23,602 bases of DNA from NCBI GenBank assembly GCA_964485455.1, contig CAZAJU010000030.1, positions 1 through 23,602 on the forward strand, written 5' to 3'. This document shows, piece after piece, positions 9,081 to 15,844 of the stretch. The notes under the pieces were generated by a model that had not been told where the DNA came from, made no database searches, and saw only the letters and a program-made list of their open reading frames with translations. The stretch's first letter is position 1; each line of letters starts with the position of its first letter. Source of the DNA: Tissierella_B sp964485455 (lineage in GTDB: Bacteria; Bacillota; Clostridia; Tissierellales; Tissierellaceae). The position numbers and the translations under genes were made by a program.

Positions 9081-9090
9081 TCTCCTTTAT
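9056..9090. terminator. Bidirectional hairpin terminator inside two convergent stops
   Basis: A perfect 12-bp inverted repeat has its left arm at 9056-9067 and its right arm at 9075-9086, with a 7-base loop. It contains the stop codons of both convergent genes (DUF192 TAA at 9078-9080; mnmH stop at 9067-9069 on the - strand). T-rich sequence follows on the + strand (TTTATTATTT) and on the - strand (ATTTCTATTTTATC). It probably terminates both transcripts. Confidence 0.75.
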
Positions 9091-10092
9091 TATTTCCTTT
9101 GCAGTATCTTCAGCATTTTTATTATTGAAGCTTCCAATATACACTCTATTCTTAAATTCATATTTAGGGTCGTAATATTTTATCATAAGTTCTTCAATTA
9201 CCGGTTTATAATTATGTTCTTTAATCAGTTTAGAATATTCTTCAACAGCTTTTTCGCCTATATGCTTCTTTAAATATCCCAAGGCTTGTATTAATTCCTC
9301 ATCTGTATTGTTTACATAGTCTTTTAATATATTTTCTATTCTTAAATCCATATCACAGGTTATTTCTATATTTTCTCCGGATTTCACAGCATGAAATAGA
9401 TACTCAGGCATTGCTACCTTTCCTATTCTCTTGCTTTCTCCTTCGGTGAATACAATGTCTGAGCTTCTATTTTTTAGAGAATGGTATACTAGACTTTCAA
9501 ACATCTTTTGGCTATTTTGTTCACCCAGGCCTACTCCACCAAGGAGTGAGCCTCTATGGTTTGCACAGCCTTCAAGATCTAGAACGTCATAACCTAGTTT
9601 TTCAAGCTCCTTGAGGACTTCGGTCTTGCCAGAGCCAGTGTTTCCATATAGGACTTTGAATTGAACTTCGGAAACTATTTTTGGAAGGTGTTCATTTATA
9701 TATCCTCTATAACCTTTATATCCACCTGCAAGTCTAATTGCATGAATTCCAAGGGACTTAAATAGAACTACTAGGGATCTGCTTCTAAAACCGCCTCTAG
9801 CACAAAAGAATACTAGATTCTTGTATTCTTTGTCTAGTTGATTGACCTGTTTGAATATATCGGGTAGCCTTTTAGATATAGCTTCAACTCCTAGCTGTTT
9901 TGCATTATCTATGCTGTCTTGGACATAGGTTGTTCCTATAAGGGCTCTTTCTTCGTCTGTAAATATAGGTATATTAATTGCTCCAGGAATAGTTTCTGAA
10001 GCGAATTCTCCCGGACTACGTACATCTATTAATAGATAGCTTCCGTCTAAGCTACCTTTTTCTAATTCTTCATAAGTTACTTCTCTTAACAT
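9067..10092 (-). CDS. mnmH: tRNA 2-selenouridine synthase MnmH (SelU)
   Basis: MnmH (SelU, YbbB) converts 2-thiouridine at wobble position 34 of certain tRNAs to 2-selenouridine, using selenophosphate and a geranyl intermediate (family knowledge). The 341-residue protein has the diagnostic fusion: an N-terminal rhodanese domain with LIDVRSPGEF and catalytic Cys97 in FFCARGGFRSRS, followed by a P-loop domain with GNTGSGKT at residues 150-157. The family segments LDLEGCANHRGSLLGG and VFTEGESKRIGKV are also present. GGAGG lies just upstream of the ATG on the - strand. It sits 140 bases downstream of the HerA-like gene, with its own candidate promoter and a leader hairpin. Its presence implies a selenophosphate synthetase elsewhere in the genome. 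Confidence 0.93.
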   Translation of the reverse strand: MLREVTYEELEKGSLDGSYLLIDVRSPGEFASETIPGAINIPIFTDEERALIGTTYVQDSIDNAKQLGVEAISKRLPDIFKQVNQLDKEYKNLVFFCARGGFRSRSLVVLFKSLGIHAIRLAGGYKGYRGYINEHLPKIVSEVQFKVLYGNTGSGKTEVLKELEKLGYDVLDLEGCANHRGSLLGGVGLGEQNSQKMFESLVYHSLKNRSSDIVFTEGESKRIGKVAMPEYLFHAVKSGENIEITCDMDLRIENILKDYVNNTDEELIQALGYLKKHIGEKAVEEYSKLIKEHNYKPVIEELMIKYYDPKYEFKNRVYIGSFNNKNAEDTAKEIIKEIIPS

Positions 10093-10111
10093 TTTTCCTC
10101 CATCCTATTAA

Positions 10112-10152
10112 CTGAGATCATTTGATTGTAAAGCTTATACTGCCCATCTCAG
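10112..10152 (-). promoter_or_regulatory. Leader hairpin upstream of mnmH
   Basis: In the 140-base gap before mnmH, CTGAGAT and ATCTCAG form a perfect 7-bp inverted repeat (10112-10118 and 10146-10152) enclosing 27 bases. It would lie in the 5' leader of the mnmH transcript, about 20 bases before the start codon. I recognise no known riboswitch. It could be a leader structure or the end of the upstream HerA transcript, though no T-run follows. Confidence 0.35.
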
Positions 10153-10184
10153 AATAGCAGTAATATAATCTTATTCAATAGATT

Positions 10185-10213
10185 ATTATACACCTATAAA
10201 TAAAATTTATAAA
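10185..10213 (-). promoter_or_regulatory. Candidate promoter for mnmH
   Basis: On the - strand, TTTATA (10213-10208) and TATAAT (10190-10185) are separated by 17 bases. The -10 is perfect and the -35 matches 4 of 6 bases. In such AT-rich sequence this is only suggestive. Confidence 0.35.
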
Positions 10214-10232
10214 GAGTAGTAGGGAAAAAAGA

Positions 10233-11789
10233 TTAAAAGAACTTCTTGGCTGTCCCTAATAAGCCTCTGGCAATAGACCTTCCTATACTTCCTGTAATGG
10301 ATGTCATTGTTGATCTAGCCACTTTATTTAAAGGGTTTTTTCTCCATGCCTGTTCCCTTGCTTTTTCCTCAGCTGCCTTTTGTCTTTCTAATTCTTTGCG
10401 TTCTTTTTCAAGGGCTTTTTCTTCAGCAATTCTTACCTTTTCCTCTTCCTTAGCTTCCTTTTCTCTAAGCTTTTCTTCTTCTAATCGATTTTCTGCTTCA
10501 ATTTTGGCTTCAAACTTTCTTTGAAGCAGTTCATAAGCCGATTCTCTATCTATTGGCATATGGTATTTTTGGAATAGGGAAGAGGAGTTTATTAGATAAT
10601 TTCTCTTTTCCTCGGAAATAGTTCCAAATGCACTATGAGGAGGACATATAATCGCCTTTTCAACTACAGATGGCCTACCTTCTTCATCTAAAAAGGATAC
10701 AAGGGCTTCTCCAGTTCTAAGCTCCGTAATTACATCCTGAACCTTAAAATTAGGATTCTGTCTAAAGGTTTCAGCAGCTGATTTTACAGCTTTTTCATCC
10801 CTTGGAGTATAGGCTCTTAGGGCGTGCTGTACCCTATTGCCTAGCTGGCCTAATACCTTATCTGGAATATCGATAGGGTTTTGTGTGATAAAGTATACTC
10901 CAACTCCCTTTGAACGAATCAGTCTTACAACCTGTTCGATTTTTTCCATTAAAATCTTAGGAGCCCCATCAAATAATAAATGTGCTTCATCAAAGAAGAA
11001 AACTAACTTTGGTTTATCCAAGTCCCCAACTTCAGGAAGTTCTTCAAAAAGTTCTGAAAGCATCCATAAAAGGAAGGTAGAATATAGGGTAGGAGAATTG
11101 AATAGCTCCTGGGAAGCAAGAATATTTACATATCCCTTTCCGTTTGAATCAATATCTAAGAAGTCCATAATATCTAGAGCAGGCTCACCGAAGAACATAT
11201 TTCCTCCTTGGTCCTCAAGTCTCAGAAGAGCTCTTTGGATAGCACCTATGGATTGTTTTGAAACATTTCCGTACTCAAGTGTTATATCCTTTGCATTCTC
11301 ACCTACATATTGTAGCATTGACCTTAAATCCTTTAAATCTATCAATAATAGCCCCATATCATCGGCAAGTCTAAATGTTATTGAGAGTACTCCTTCTTGT
11401 GTATCGTTTAATCCCATTAGTCTTGATAATAAAAGTGGACCCATTTCTGTTATAGTGGTTCTTATTGGACTGCCTAGCTTACCAAAAACATCCCATAATC
11501 TAGTAGGATAGCCTTGAAATGAAAAGTTCTCTAATCCAAGGCTGGATATCCTATTCTCAAGTTTTTCATTAGTCTCCCCTGGTTCTGATATACTTGCTAA
11601 GTCACCTTTCACATCAGCCATAAATACAGGGACACCGATTGAGCTAAAATGTTCAGCCATTACTTTTAGTGTAACTGTTTTACCTGTGCCTGTAGCTCCA
11701 GCTATTAATCCGTGTCTATTTGCCATATTGGATAATAGCTCAGTATTTACTTCGCCCTTACCTATAAGTAATCTATAACCTTCTGCCAT
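10233..11789 (-). CDS. HerA-like ATPase / DUF853 family
   Basis: This 518-residue protein belongs to the HerA-like, DUF853 (YjgR-type) ATPase family. Relatives are P-loop motor ATPases of the FtsK-HerA superfamily, but the role of this branch is not known. Walker A is GATGTGKT at residues 31-38, in the context [20 protein letters not shown]. Further motifs are [15 protein letters not shown], Walker [13 protein letters not shown], and the arginine-containing [22 protein letters not shown]. After about residue 420 comes a strongly charged Lys/Glu/Ala stretch, probably a long helix or coiled coil, and a short basic C-terminus. ATG 11789 is chosen because GGAGGTAAT directly precedes it. A longer in-frame start at 11885 has no such site. 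The family's physical partners are unknown. Confidence 0.88.
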   Translation of the reverse strand: MAEGYRLLIGKGEVNTELLSNMANRHGLIAGATGTGKTVTLKVMAEHFSSIGVPVFMADVKGDLASISEPGETNEKLENRISSLGLENFSFQGYPTRLWDVFGKLGSPIRTTITEMGPLLLSRLMGLNDTQEGVLSITFRLADDMGLLLIDLKDLRSMLQYVGENAKDITLEYGNVSKQSIGAIQRALLRLEDQGGNMFFGEPALDIMDFLDIDSNGKGYVNILASQELFNSPTLYSTFLLWMLSELFEELPEVGDLDKPKLVFFFDEAHLLFDGAPKILMEKIEQVVRLIRSKGVGVYFITQNPIDIPDKVLGQLGNRVQHALRAYTPRDEKAVKSAAETFRQNPNFKVQDVITELRTGEALVSFLDEEGRPSVVEKAIICPPHSAFGTISEEKRNYLINSSSLFQKYHMPIDRESAYELLQRKFEAKIEAENRLEEEKLREKEAKEEEKVRIAEEKALEKERKELERQKAAEEKAREQAWRKNPLNKVARSTMTSITGSIGRSIARGLLGTAKKFF

Positions 11790-11852
11790 TATATTACCTC
11801 CTTGGGATAGCTTATTATAATATATCTTACAATAAATTATACCCATGTTTAA

Positions 11853-11881
11853 TTCACAATTTACAATGCTTCTGTTATAAT
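11853..11881 (+). promoter_or_regulatory. Promoter of the acyl-ACP thioesterase gene
   Basis: TTCACA (11853-11858) and TATAAT (11876-11881) are 17 bases apart. The expected transcript start near 11888 leaves a short leader containing the GGGAGGA site before ATG 11905. The gene diverges from the HerA-like gene, so the two promoters share this 115-base gap. Confidence 0.7.
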
Positions 11882-11904
11882 ACATCTAACAGGGAGGAAT
11901 ATTT

Positions 11905-12633
11905 ATGCCAAAATTTACTAAGAAATTTATAATTCCATATTATGATGGTGATAAGAACGGATATTTAAGGCCAGAAAATCTCCTTGCATATTTAGGAGAG
12001 ACATCTTCACTACATAGCGATTCCATAGGGGCGGGGATAGATGCTCTTAGAAAATATAATTATTGTTGGATGCTCAATAGATGGAGAGCTAGGTTCTTTA
12101 AACACCCTAGAGTCATGGATGAAATTATAGTAGAGACCTGGAGTTCAGGAATAGATAAGTTCTTTGCAACTAGAGAATTTGTAGTTTATGATAATCAAGG
12201 TGAAATTATATTCAATGGTAGCACCCAATGGGTATTTCTAGACTTGAATAAGGGTAAACCTGTAAGGGTTCCTGAGGAAGTAGGCAAAATTTATGGAGAG
12301 TGTAAGGATAAACTCTTAGTTGATTTTTATGATTTTAGAAAGGGATTTGATACTGAAGATGGTCTTGAATTCAATGTTAGAAGATCAGATATTGATGTCA
12401 ATAATCACGTTAACAATGTCAAGTATTTAAATTGGATTATAGAAGCTGTACCGGATAGTGTAGCTGAAAACTATAAGCTTTATGATTTAGATATTATGTA
12501 TAAGAAGGAAGTAAAGCAGGGGAGTTTGATTTATTCCTCAATTCTTAAGAAAGATGAAGAAGAAAATACGTTTCTTCACAAGATTACCAATGGGGAAGAA
12601 ATTCATGCTTTTGGAAGAACTGTTTGGAGGTAA
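11905..12633 (+). CDS. Acyl-ACP thioesterase
   Basis: This 242-residue protein is a bacterial acyl-ACP thioesterase with two hotdog folds, related to plant FatA/FatB. These enzymes release free fatty acids from acyl carrier protein. Supporting segments are PENLLAYLGETSSLHSDSIG near the N-terminus, WMLNRWRARFFKHPRVMDEI, and the TREFVVYD and GSTQWVFLDL strands. The C-terminal catalytic region reads RRSDIDVNNHVNNVKYLNWI, with the expected Asn-His pair and a following Glu. Length is typical for the Firmicute form. ATG 11905 has GGGAGGA 6 bases upstream. It is monocistronic, with its own promoter and a strong terminator. Chain-length specificity cannot be read from the sequence. Confidence 0.88.
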   Translation: MPKFTKKFIIPYYDGDKNGYLRPENLLAYLGETSSLHSDSIGAGIDALRKYNYCWMLNRWRARFFKHPRVMDEIIVETWSSGIDKFFATREFVVYDNQGEIIFNGSTQWVFLDLNKGKPVRVPEEVGKIYGECKDKLLVDFYDFRKGFDTEDGLEFNVRRSDIDVNNHVNNVKYLNWIIEAVPDSVAENYKLYDLDIMYKKEVKQGSLIYSSILKKDEEENTFLHKITNGEEIHAFGRTVWR

Positions 12634-12640
12634 AATTAAG

Positions 12641-12681
12641 ATGGGACATAGATGTATAAATACATCCATGTCCCATTTTTT
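12641..12681 (+). terminator. Rho-independent terminator after the thioesterase gene
   Basis: A long hairpin has ATGGGACAT (12641-12649) paired with ATGTCCCAT (12668-12676). An inner 6-bp stem (GATGTA/TACATC) closes a 4-base loop, with one mismatch between the two stems. A run of six T's follows (12676-12681). It may also stop transcription of the convergent gene that ends at 12700. Confidence 0.88.
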
Positions 12682-12699
12682 CATATTAATATTTAATTA

Positions 12700-13188
12700 T
12701 TATAGGTCAGTCTTAACTACTTTTCCGTTTTCATCAAGATGCATTTCAGTAATTTTATCAACATATGGAACACCATCTACTTTTCTTGCTTCGATAGTGT
12801 GAATCTTTTTGTTGATTCCTTTACCTTTTTTGAATTGTTCCTTCATAACCTTCATTAATGAAACTGGATGCTCAGGCTCTTTTAATGTGATAAATGGAGC
12901 TTTAGCACCAATTGCTTCTCCTACAAGTTGTTCGAAATCTAAACCATCAAGTGCAGGAATAAATAGGTATTGAACGTCAGCTTCTAAATCTTCAAAACCT
13001 TTTACTTGTACGTTAGTGTATTCTTTCTTAGCAACTCCCATAAGTGTAACCATGAAAGGACGAGAGCCAGTTGATCTGTGTCCTGATATTACGATGGACT
13101 CATTATTATTGATTGCGTTTTCAACATATTGAGCTTGCTCTTCTGTCATGAATTTTGAGTCTACAAATTTACTAATCATTGGATTCAT
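12700..13188 (-). CDS. Uncharacterised protein, degenerate secretion-ATPase-like fold
   Basis: I do not recognise a named family for this 162-residue protein. Read against CpaF of this same window, it follows that protein's C-terminal ATPase domain in order. A helix plus strand plus loop (ENAINNNESIVISGHRSTGS) matches the Walker A region. DVQYLFIPALDGLDFEQLV matches the Walker B segment. AIGAKAPFITLKEPEHPVSL matches the His-box segment. KIHTIEARKVDGVPYVDKIT matches the CpaF segment LIIYVARFTDGTRKVVKVSEI. The catalytic residues are gone: the P-loop lysine and Thr are replaced (GSRP at 41-44), and Walker B Glu and the His box are missing. There is no N-terminal domain, signal peptide or membrane helix. 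AGGAGTG precedes the ATG. Inferred: a non-hydrolysing, cytoplasmic protein of unknown role. The homology is by eye only. Confidence 0.6.
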   Translation of the reverse strand: MNPMISKFVDSKFMTEEQAQYVENAINNNESIVISGHRSTGSRPFMVTLMGVAKKEYTNVQVKGFEDLEADVQYLFIPALDGLDFEQLVGEAIGAKAPFITLKEPEHPVSLMKVMKEQFKKGKGINKKIHTIEARKVDGVPYVDKITEMHLDENGKVVKTDL

Positions 13189-13380
13189 TATTCTATCACT
13201 CCTATAAAAAAATTATATACATATATTGTAACACTTTTGTAAATAATAATAAAGGGTTTTCATTAAAGATTGTTATTGGATAAACAAAACATTCAAATAA
13301 TTACAGAAAATTTAGATAAGTAACATCAAATTTAACTAAATAAATTATTTACACAATTTAGAAAATAAGCAAAAACCCCC

Positions 13381-13409
13381 TTGCAATAAATATAAATTGA
13401 TGTTAGAAT
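13381..13409 (+). promoter_or_regulatory. Promoter of the cold-shock gene
   Basis: TTGCAA (13381-13386) and TAGAAT (13404-13409) are exactly 17 bases apart. Transcription would start near 13416, giving a long untranslated leader of about 127 bases before ATG 13543. Long leaders are usual for cold-shock genes. Confidence 0.65.
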
Positions 13410-13446
13410 ATGGATGTAGCTTTAATTCAGTAGTAATAAACAAATC

Positions 13447-13498
13447 AACAATAAACTTAGTTTTACAGATAGAGCATATAGTAACGAAATTTATTGTT
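13447..13498 (+). promoter_or_regulatory. Inverted repeat in the cold-shock leader
   Basis: Two perfect complementary 9-base arms (13447-13455 and 13490-13498) enclose 34 bases in the putative cspA 5' leader. The arms are A/T only except for one pair, so the stem would be weak and temperature-sensitive. A role in temperature-dependent translation is inferred. Confidence 0.4.
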
Positions 13499-13542
13499 AG
13501 GAATTACGCGAATTAAAGAAATAAATTTTGGAGGTATATGCA

Positions 13543-13740
13543 ATGAAAGGTACAGTTAAATGGTTTAACGCAGAAAAAGGATTCGGATTTATTACAACTG
13601 AAGAAGGAAACGATGTATTCGCTCACTTCTCACAAATTCAAAAAGATGGTTTCAAAACTTTAGAAGAAGGCCAAGAAGTAGAATTCAACGTAGTTGAAGG
13701 ACAAAAAGGTCTTCAAGCTGAGAACATCGTAGTATTATAA
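13543..13740 (+). CDS. cspA: Cold-shock protein, CspA family
   Basis: This is a 65-residue single cold-shock domain (OB fold) that binds single-stranded nucleic acid, acting as an RNA chaperone. It has both RNP motifs: KGFGFITTE (RNP1) and DVFAHFSQI (RNP2), preceded by the family start [13 protein letters not shown]. The length is standard. GGAGG at 13530-13534 precedes ATG 13543. A TTG start at 13528 would overlap that site and is rejected. It has its own promoter, a long leader and a terminator, so it is monocistronic. The symbol follows family usage. The organism probably has further copies (often cspB, cspD), and I cannot say which this is. Confidence 0.95.
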   Translation: MKGTVKWFNAEKGFGFITTEEGNDVFAHFSQIQKDGFKTLEEGQEVEFNVVEGQKGLQAENIVVL

Positions 13741-13754
13741 TTAAACGACTATTC

Positions 13755-13785
13755 ACCTCTTAGATAATTCTAAGAGGTTTTCTTT
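13755..13785 (+). terminator. Rho-independent terminator after cspA
   Basis: A perfect 9-bp stem (ACCTCTTAG at 13755-13763 with CTAAGAGGT at 13770-13778) has a 6-base loop and a T-rich tail (TTTTCTTTT). Confidence 0.85.
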
Positions 13786-13863
13786 TGCCCAAAACTATGT
13801 TAGACTAAGAGGAGTCCCGGTTTATTTCATCTTAATCGGAAATAAAATGAAAAGAGGTTGATT

Positions 13864-14616
13864 ATGAGCGAAAATCAAATAGTTGCTATTGTAAATGGAA
13901 AAGAAATATCAAGAAGTGACGTATTAAAATTCCTAAACGACATTGGTCCACAAGTGGCTATGCAGTTCCAATCTCCGGAAGGAATTAAGAAAATCATTGA
14001 AGAATTAGTTAATCAAGAAGTTTTGTACCTTGATGCAGTTAAACAAAATCTTGAAGCAGAAGGAAAGTTCCAAGACTTACTTGAAAGACATAAGATAAAT
14101 CTATTAAAGGACTATTCAGTAGATAAAATAATTTCAGATGTTACTGTAAATGATGATGATCTAAAGAAACATTATGAGGATAACAAGTACGCCTTTGTTA
14201 ATGGTGAGAAAGTACAAGCAAGTCATATTCTTGTAGATGATGAGAAAAAAGCGAATGATATAATAGCAGAATTAAATGGAGGTTTAACCTTTGAAGAAGC
14301 TGCAAAGAACTACTCATCATGCCCATCAAAGGAACAAGGTGGAAATCTTGGAGAATTTGGTAAGGGTCAGATGGTACCAGAATTTGAAGAAGCAGCTTTC
14401 CAAATGGGAGAAGGACAACTTTCAGGACCAGTAAAGACTCAGTTCGGATACCATATTATCAAAGTAACAAAGAAAACTCCCGAATCAGTAAGTACATTAG
14501 AAGAAGTTAGAGATCAAATAAGCGAACGAGTATTACAAGAAAAAAGACAACAAAAGTATATGGAAAGAATCCATGAGTTAAGGAGTCAATACGATATACA
14601 AATGGTAGGACAGTAG
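13864..14616 (+). CDS. Cytoplasmic parvulin-type peptidyl-prolyl isomerase
   Basis: This 250-residue protein is a PpiC/parvulin-family prolyl cis-trans isomerase, related to the extracellular foldase PrsA and to SurA. Residues 1-110 form a SurA-like helical part (IVNGKEISRSDVLKFLNDIG, then KKIIEELVNQEVLYLDAV). The catalytic parvulin domain spans about 118-208, with VQASHILVDDEKKA, GGNLGEFGKGQMVPEFEEAA and GPVKTQFGYHIIKV. There is no signal peptide or lipobox, so unlike PrsA it should stay in the cytoplasm, perhaps helping nascent proteins. AGAGG lies 6 bases before ATG 13864; a TTG six bases earlier abuts that site. A perfect 8-bp inverted repeat (TTTATTTC, 13821-13828; GAAATAAA, 13839-13846) lies in its leader. 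Confidence 0.88.
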   Translation: MSENQIVAIVNGKEISRSDVLKFLNDIGPQVAMQFQSPEGIKKIIEELVNQEVLYLDAVKQNLEAEGKFQDLLERHKINLLKDYSVDKIISDVTVNDDDLKKHYEDNKYAFVNGEKVQASHILVDDEKKANDIIAELNGGLTFEEAAKNYSSCPSKEQGGNLGEFGKGQMVPEFEEAAFQMGEGQLSGPVKTQFGYHIIKVTKKTPESVSTLEEVRDQISERVLQEKRQQKYMERIHELRSQYDIQMVGQ

Positions 14617-14669
14617 TTATAATTATATCTTAAATTAGCGAATACTGACTATATGGTGTAGCTAGGTGA

Positions 14670-14703
14670 AAAAAGTTAGTGTGAATCACACTAACTTTTT
14701 CAA
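14670..14703 (+). terminator. Strong rho-independent terminator after the parvulin gene
   Basis: A 14-bp perfect stem (14670-14683 with 14687-14700) has a 3-base loop. The A-run on the left pairs with the T-run on the right, so it could work in both directions. It separates the isomerase gene from the pentitol cluster. Confidence 0.88.
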
Positions 14704-14706
14704 TTT

Positions 14707-14724
14707 TGTCGAAATAATACGACA
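14707..14724. promoter_or_regulatory. Partial dyad upstream of the regulator promoter
   Basis: TGTCG (14707-14711) and CGACA (14720-14724) form an interrupted dyad of 18 bases, with 14 of 18 positions symmetric. It lies 40 bases before the -35 box and could be a second protein-binding site. This is weak evidence. Confidence 0.25.
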
Positions 14725-14763
14725 TATATCGTAAATTATTATATACTAATTAGGAAAACGTTG

Positions 14764-14792
14764 TTGACAGTTATATGATACTAGTATATAAT
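14764..14792 (+). promoter_or_regulatory. Perfect consensus promoter of the LacI-type regulator
   Basis: TTGACA (14764-14769) and TATAAT (14787-14792) are separated by exactly 17 bases, the full sigma-A/sigma-70 consensus. Transcription should begin near 14799, six bases before the palindromic candidate operator. Such a strong promoter is expected to need repression. Confidence 0.85.
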
Positions 14793-14804
14793 ATTTATAA
14801 ATAT

Positions 14805-14820
14805 ATGGAACATGTTCCAT
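14805..14820. promoter_or_regulatory. 16-bp perfect palindrome, candidate LacI-family operator
   Basis: ATGGAACATGTTCCAT reads the same on both strands and lies at about +6 to +21 relative to the predicted start. That position suits roadblock repression and self-regulation by the adjacent LacI-type repressor. I did not find a second copy before the transporter, dehydrogenase or kinase genes. Binding is inferred. Confidence 0.6.
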
Positions 14821-14838
14821 AAGAAACAGAGTGATTTC

Positions 14839-15810
14839 ATGACAAATATAAGAGAAATTGCAAAAAAAGCAGGAGTAGGAATAGCTACAGTTTCAAGATA
14901 CATAAATAAGACGGGATATGTTAGTGATGAAAACAGACTTAAGATTCAAAAGATAATTGATGAGTCTGGATATACTCCAAATGCATTAGCTCGTGCAATC
15001 TTTTCAAAGAGCTCAAAGACTATAGGACTAATGATACCAAATATAGCTAACCCATTCTTTAATCAGCTTGCTGCTATAATAGAGGAGTATTTTAACAGTC
15101 ATGGTTATACTATTTTTTTATGCAATACAGATGACTCTAGAGATAAGGAAATTAAATATTTAGAGGAACTTAAAAGTCATAGAGTTGCAGGTATTATAGC
15201 TTCTAGAAGCCAATGCAATGAGGAATATGAAGAGTTGGATATACCCGTAGTATCCTTCGAAAACCACATACTACCTGGTATCATAACTGTTTCATCAGAT
15301 AACTATAGTGGTGGGAGATTGGCATTTAAACACCTTTATGAAAAAGGCTGTAGGAAATTACTTCATATAAAAGGACCGGAAAAATTTGAAGCCACAGAAC
15401 AAAGGTATCAAGGCTTTATAGATGCAGCAAGGGATTTTTCTATTAATGTAGATATATTCAAATTTCAATATGACTTTCATGTATATATGTTGGAAGAGAA
15501 ATTAAATCACTTAAGCTTTGAAGATTACGATGGAATCTTTGTATTTAATGATATAGCAGCTGCAATGGTAATGAAGCATTTACATGAGAAAAAAATTCTT
15601 ATTCCTGAGCAAATTCAAGTAATTGGATTCGATAACAGCTTCATCGGGGAGTTACTATATCCTACATTAACAACTATAAATCAGCCTCTTAATGAGTTGG
15701 GAAAACTAGCTGCTGAGTTATTATACAAAATGATACAAGGTGAAGAGGTAGAAGTTAAAGATTATCTTATTAAGACTAGTCTGGTACAAAGAAATACGAC
15801 ATTACAATAA
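14839..15810 (+). CDS. LacI-family transcriptional regulator
   Basis: This 323-residue regulator has the LacI-family layout. An N-terminal helix-turn-helix and hinge helix (NIREIAKKAGVGIATVSRYIN, then YTPNALARAIFSKSS) are followed by a periplasmic-binding-protein-like sensor domain starting IGLMIPNIANPFFNQLAAI. The sensor ends with VIGFDNSFIGELLYPTLTTI. Start: LacI proteins usually begin M-T-x-I-R-x-I-A, matching ATG 14839. A longer frame from 14812 would begin inside the palindrome and has no ribosome site. The site before 14839 (AGAGTGA) is modest. It is the first gene of the cluster, 34 bases before the transporter ATPase, so it probably controls, and is co-transcribed with, the import and catabolic genes. 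The effector is probably the sugar alcohol or its phosphorylated product. Confidence 0.9.
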   Translation: MTNIREIAKKAGVGIATVSRYINKTGYVSDENRLKIQKIIDESGYTPNALARAIFSKSSKTIGLMIPNIANPFFNQLAAIIEEYFNSHGYTIFLCNTDDSRDKEIKYLEELKSHRVAGIIASRSQCNEEYEELDIPVVSFENHILPGIITVSSDNYSGGRLAFKHLYEKGCRKLLHIKGPEKFEATEQRYQGFIDAARDFSINVDIFKFQYDFHVYMLEEKLNHLSFEDYDGIFVFNDIAAAMVMKHLHEKKILIPEQIQVIGFDNSFIGELLYPTLTTINQPLNELGKLAAELLYKMIQGEEVEVKDYLIKTSLVQRNTTLQ

Positions 15811-15844
15811 AAGTACCTAATTAGATATAGAAAGGAAAATACGT

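Larger units (their letters stand above)
13189..13542. other. 354-base gene-free region and cold-shock leader
   Basis: The divergent gap between the - strand gene and the cold-shock gene is very AT-rich and holds no open frame with a ribosome site. It contains the cspA promoter (13381-13409) and a leader of about 127 bases. Within the leader, AACAATAAA (13447-13455) and TTTATTGTT (13490-13498) form a perfect 9-bp inverted repeat. Upstream of 13380 I see only AT-rich sequence. It presumably includes the promoter of the - strand gene, but I cannot place that convincingly. Confidence 0.6.

Noticed and set aside
10837..11511. A 224-codon open frame on the + strand
   Set aside because: It lies entirely antisense to the well-supported HerA-like gene, has no ribosome site, and its product is Ser/Pro-rich without family features: a shadow of biased codon use.
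14753..14766. CcpA catabolite-response element overlapping the -35 box
   Set aside because: GGAAAACGTTGTTG keeps the central CG but has three mismatches to the consensus at the ends, which is too weak to list as a site.
14805..14820. LexA (SOS) box
   Set aside because: The half-sites GAAC and GTTC are present, but only 2 bases separate them. The Gram-positive LexA site needs 4. The neighbouring gene is a LacI-type regulator.
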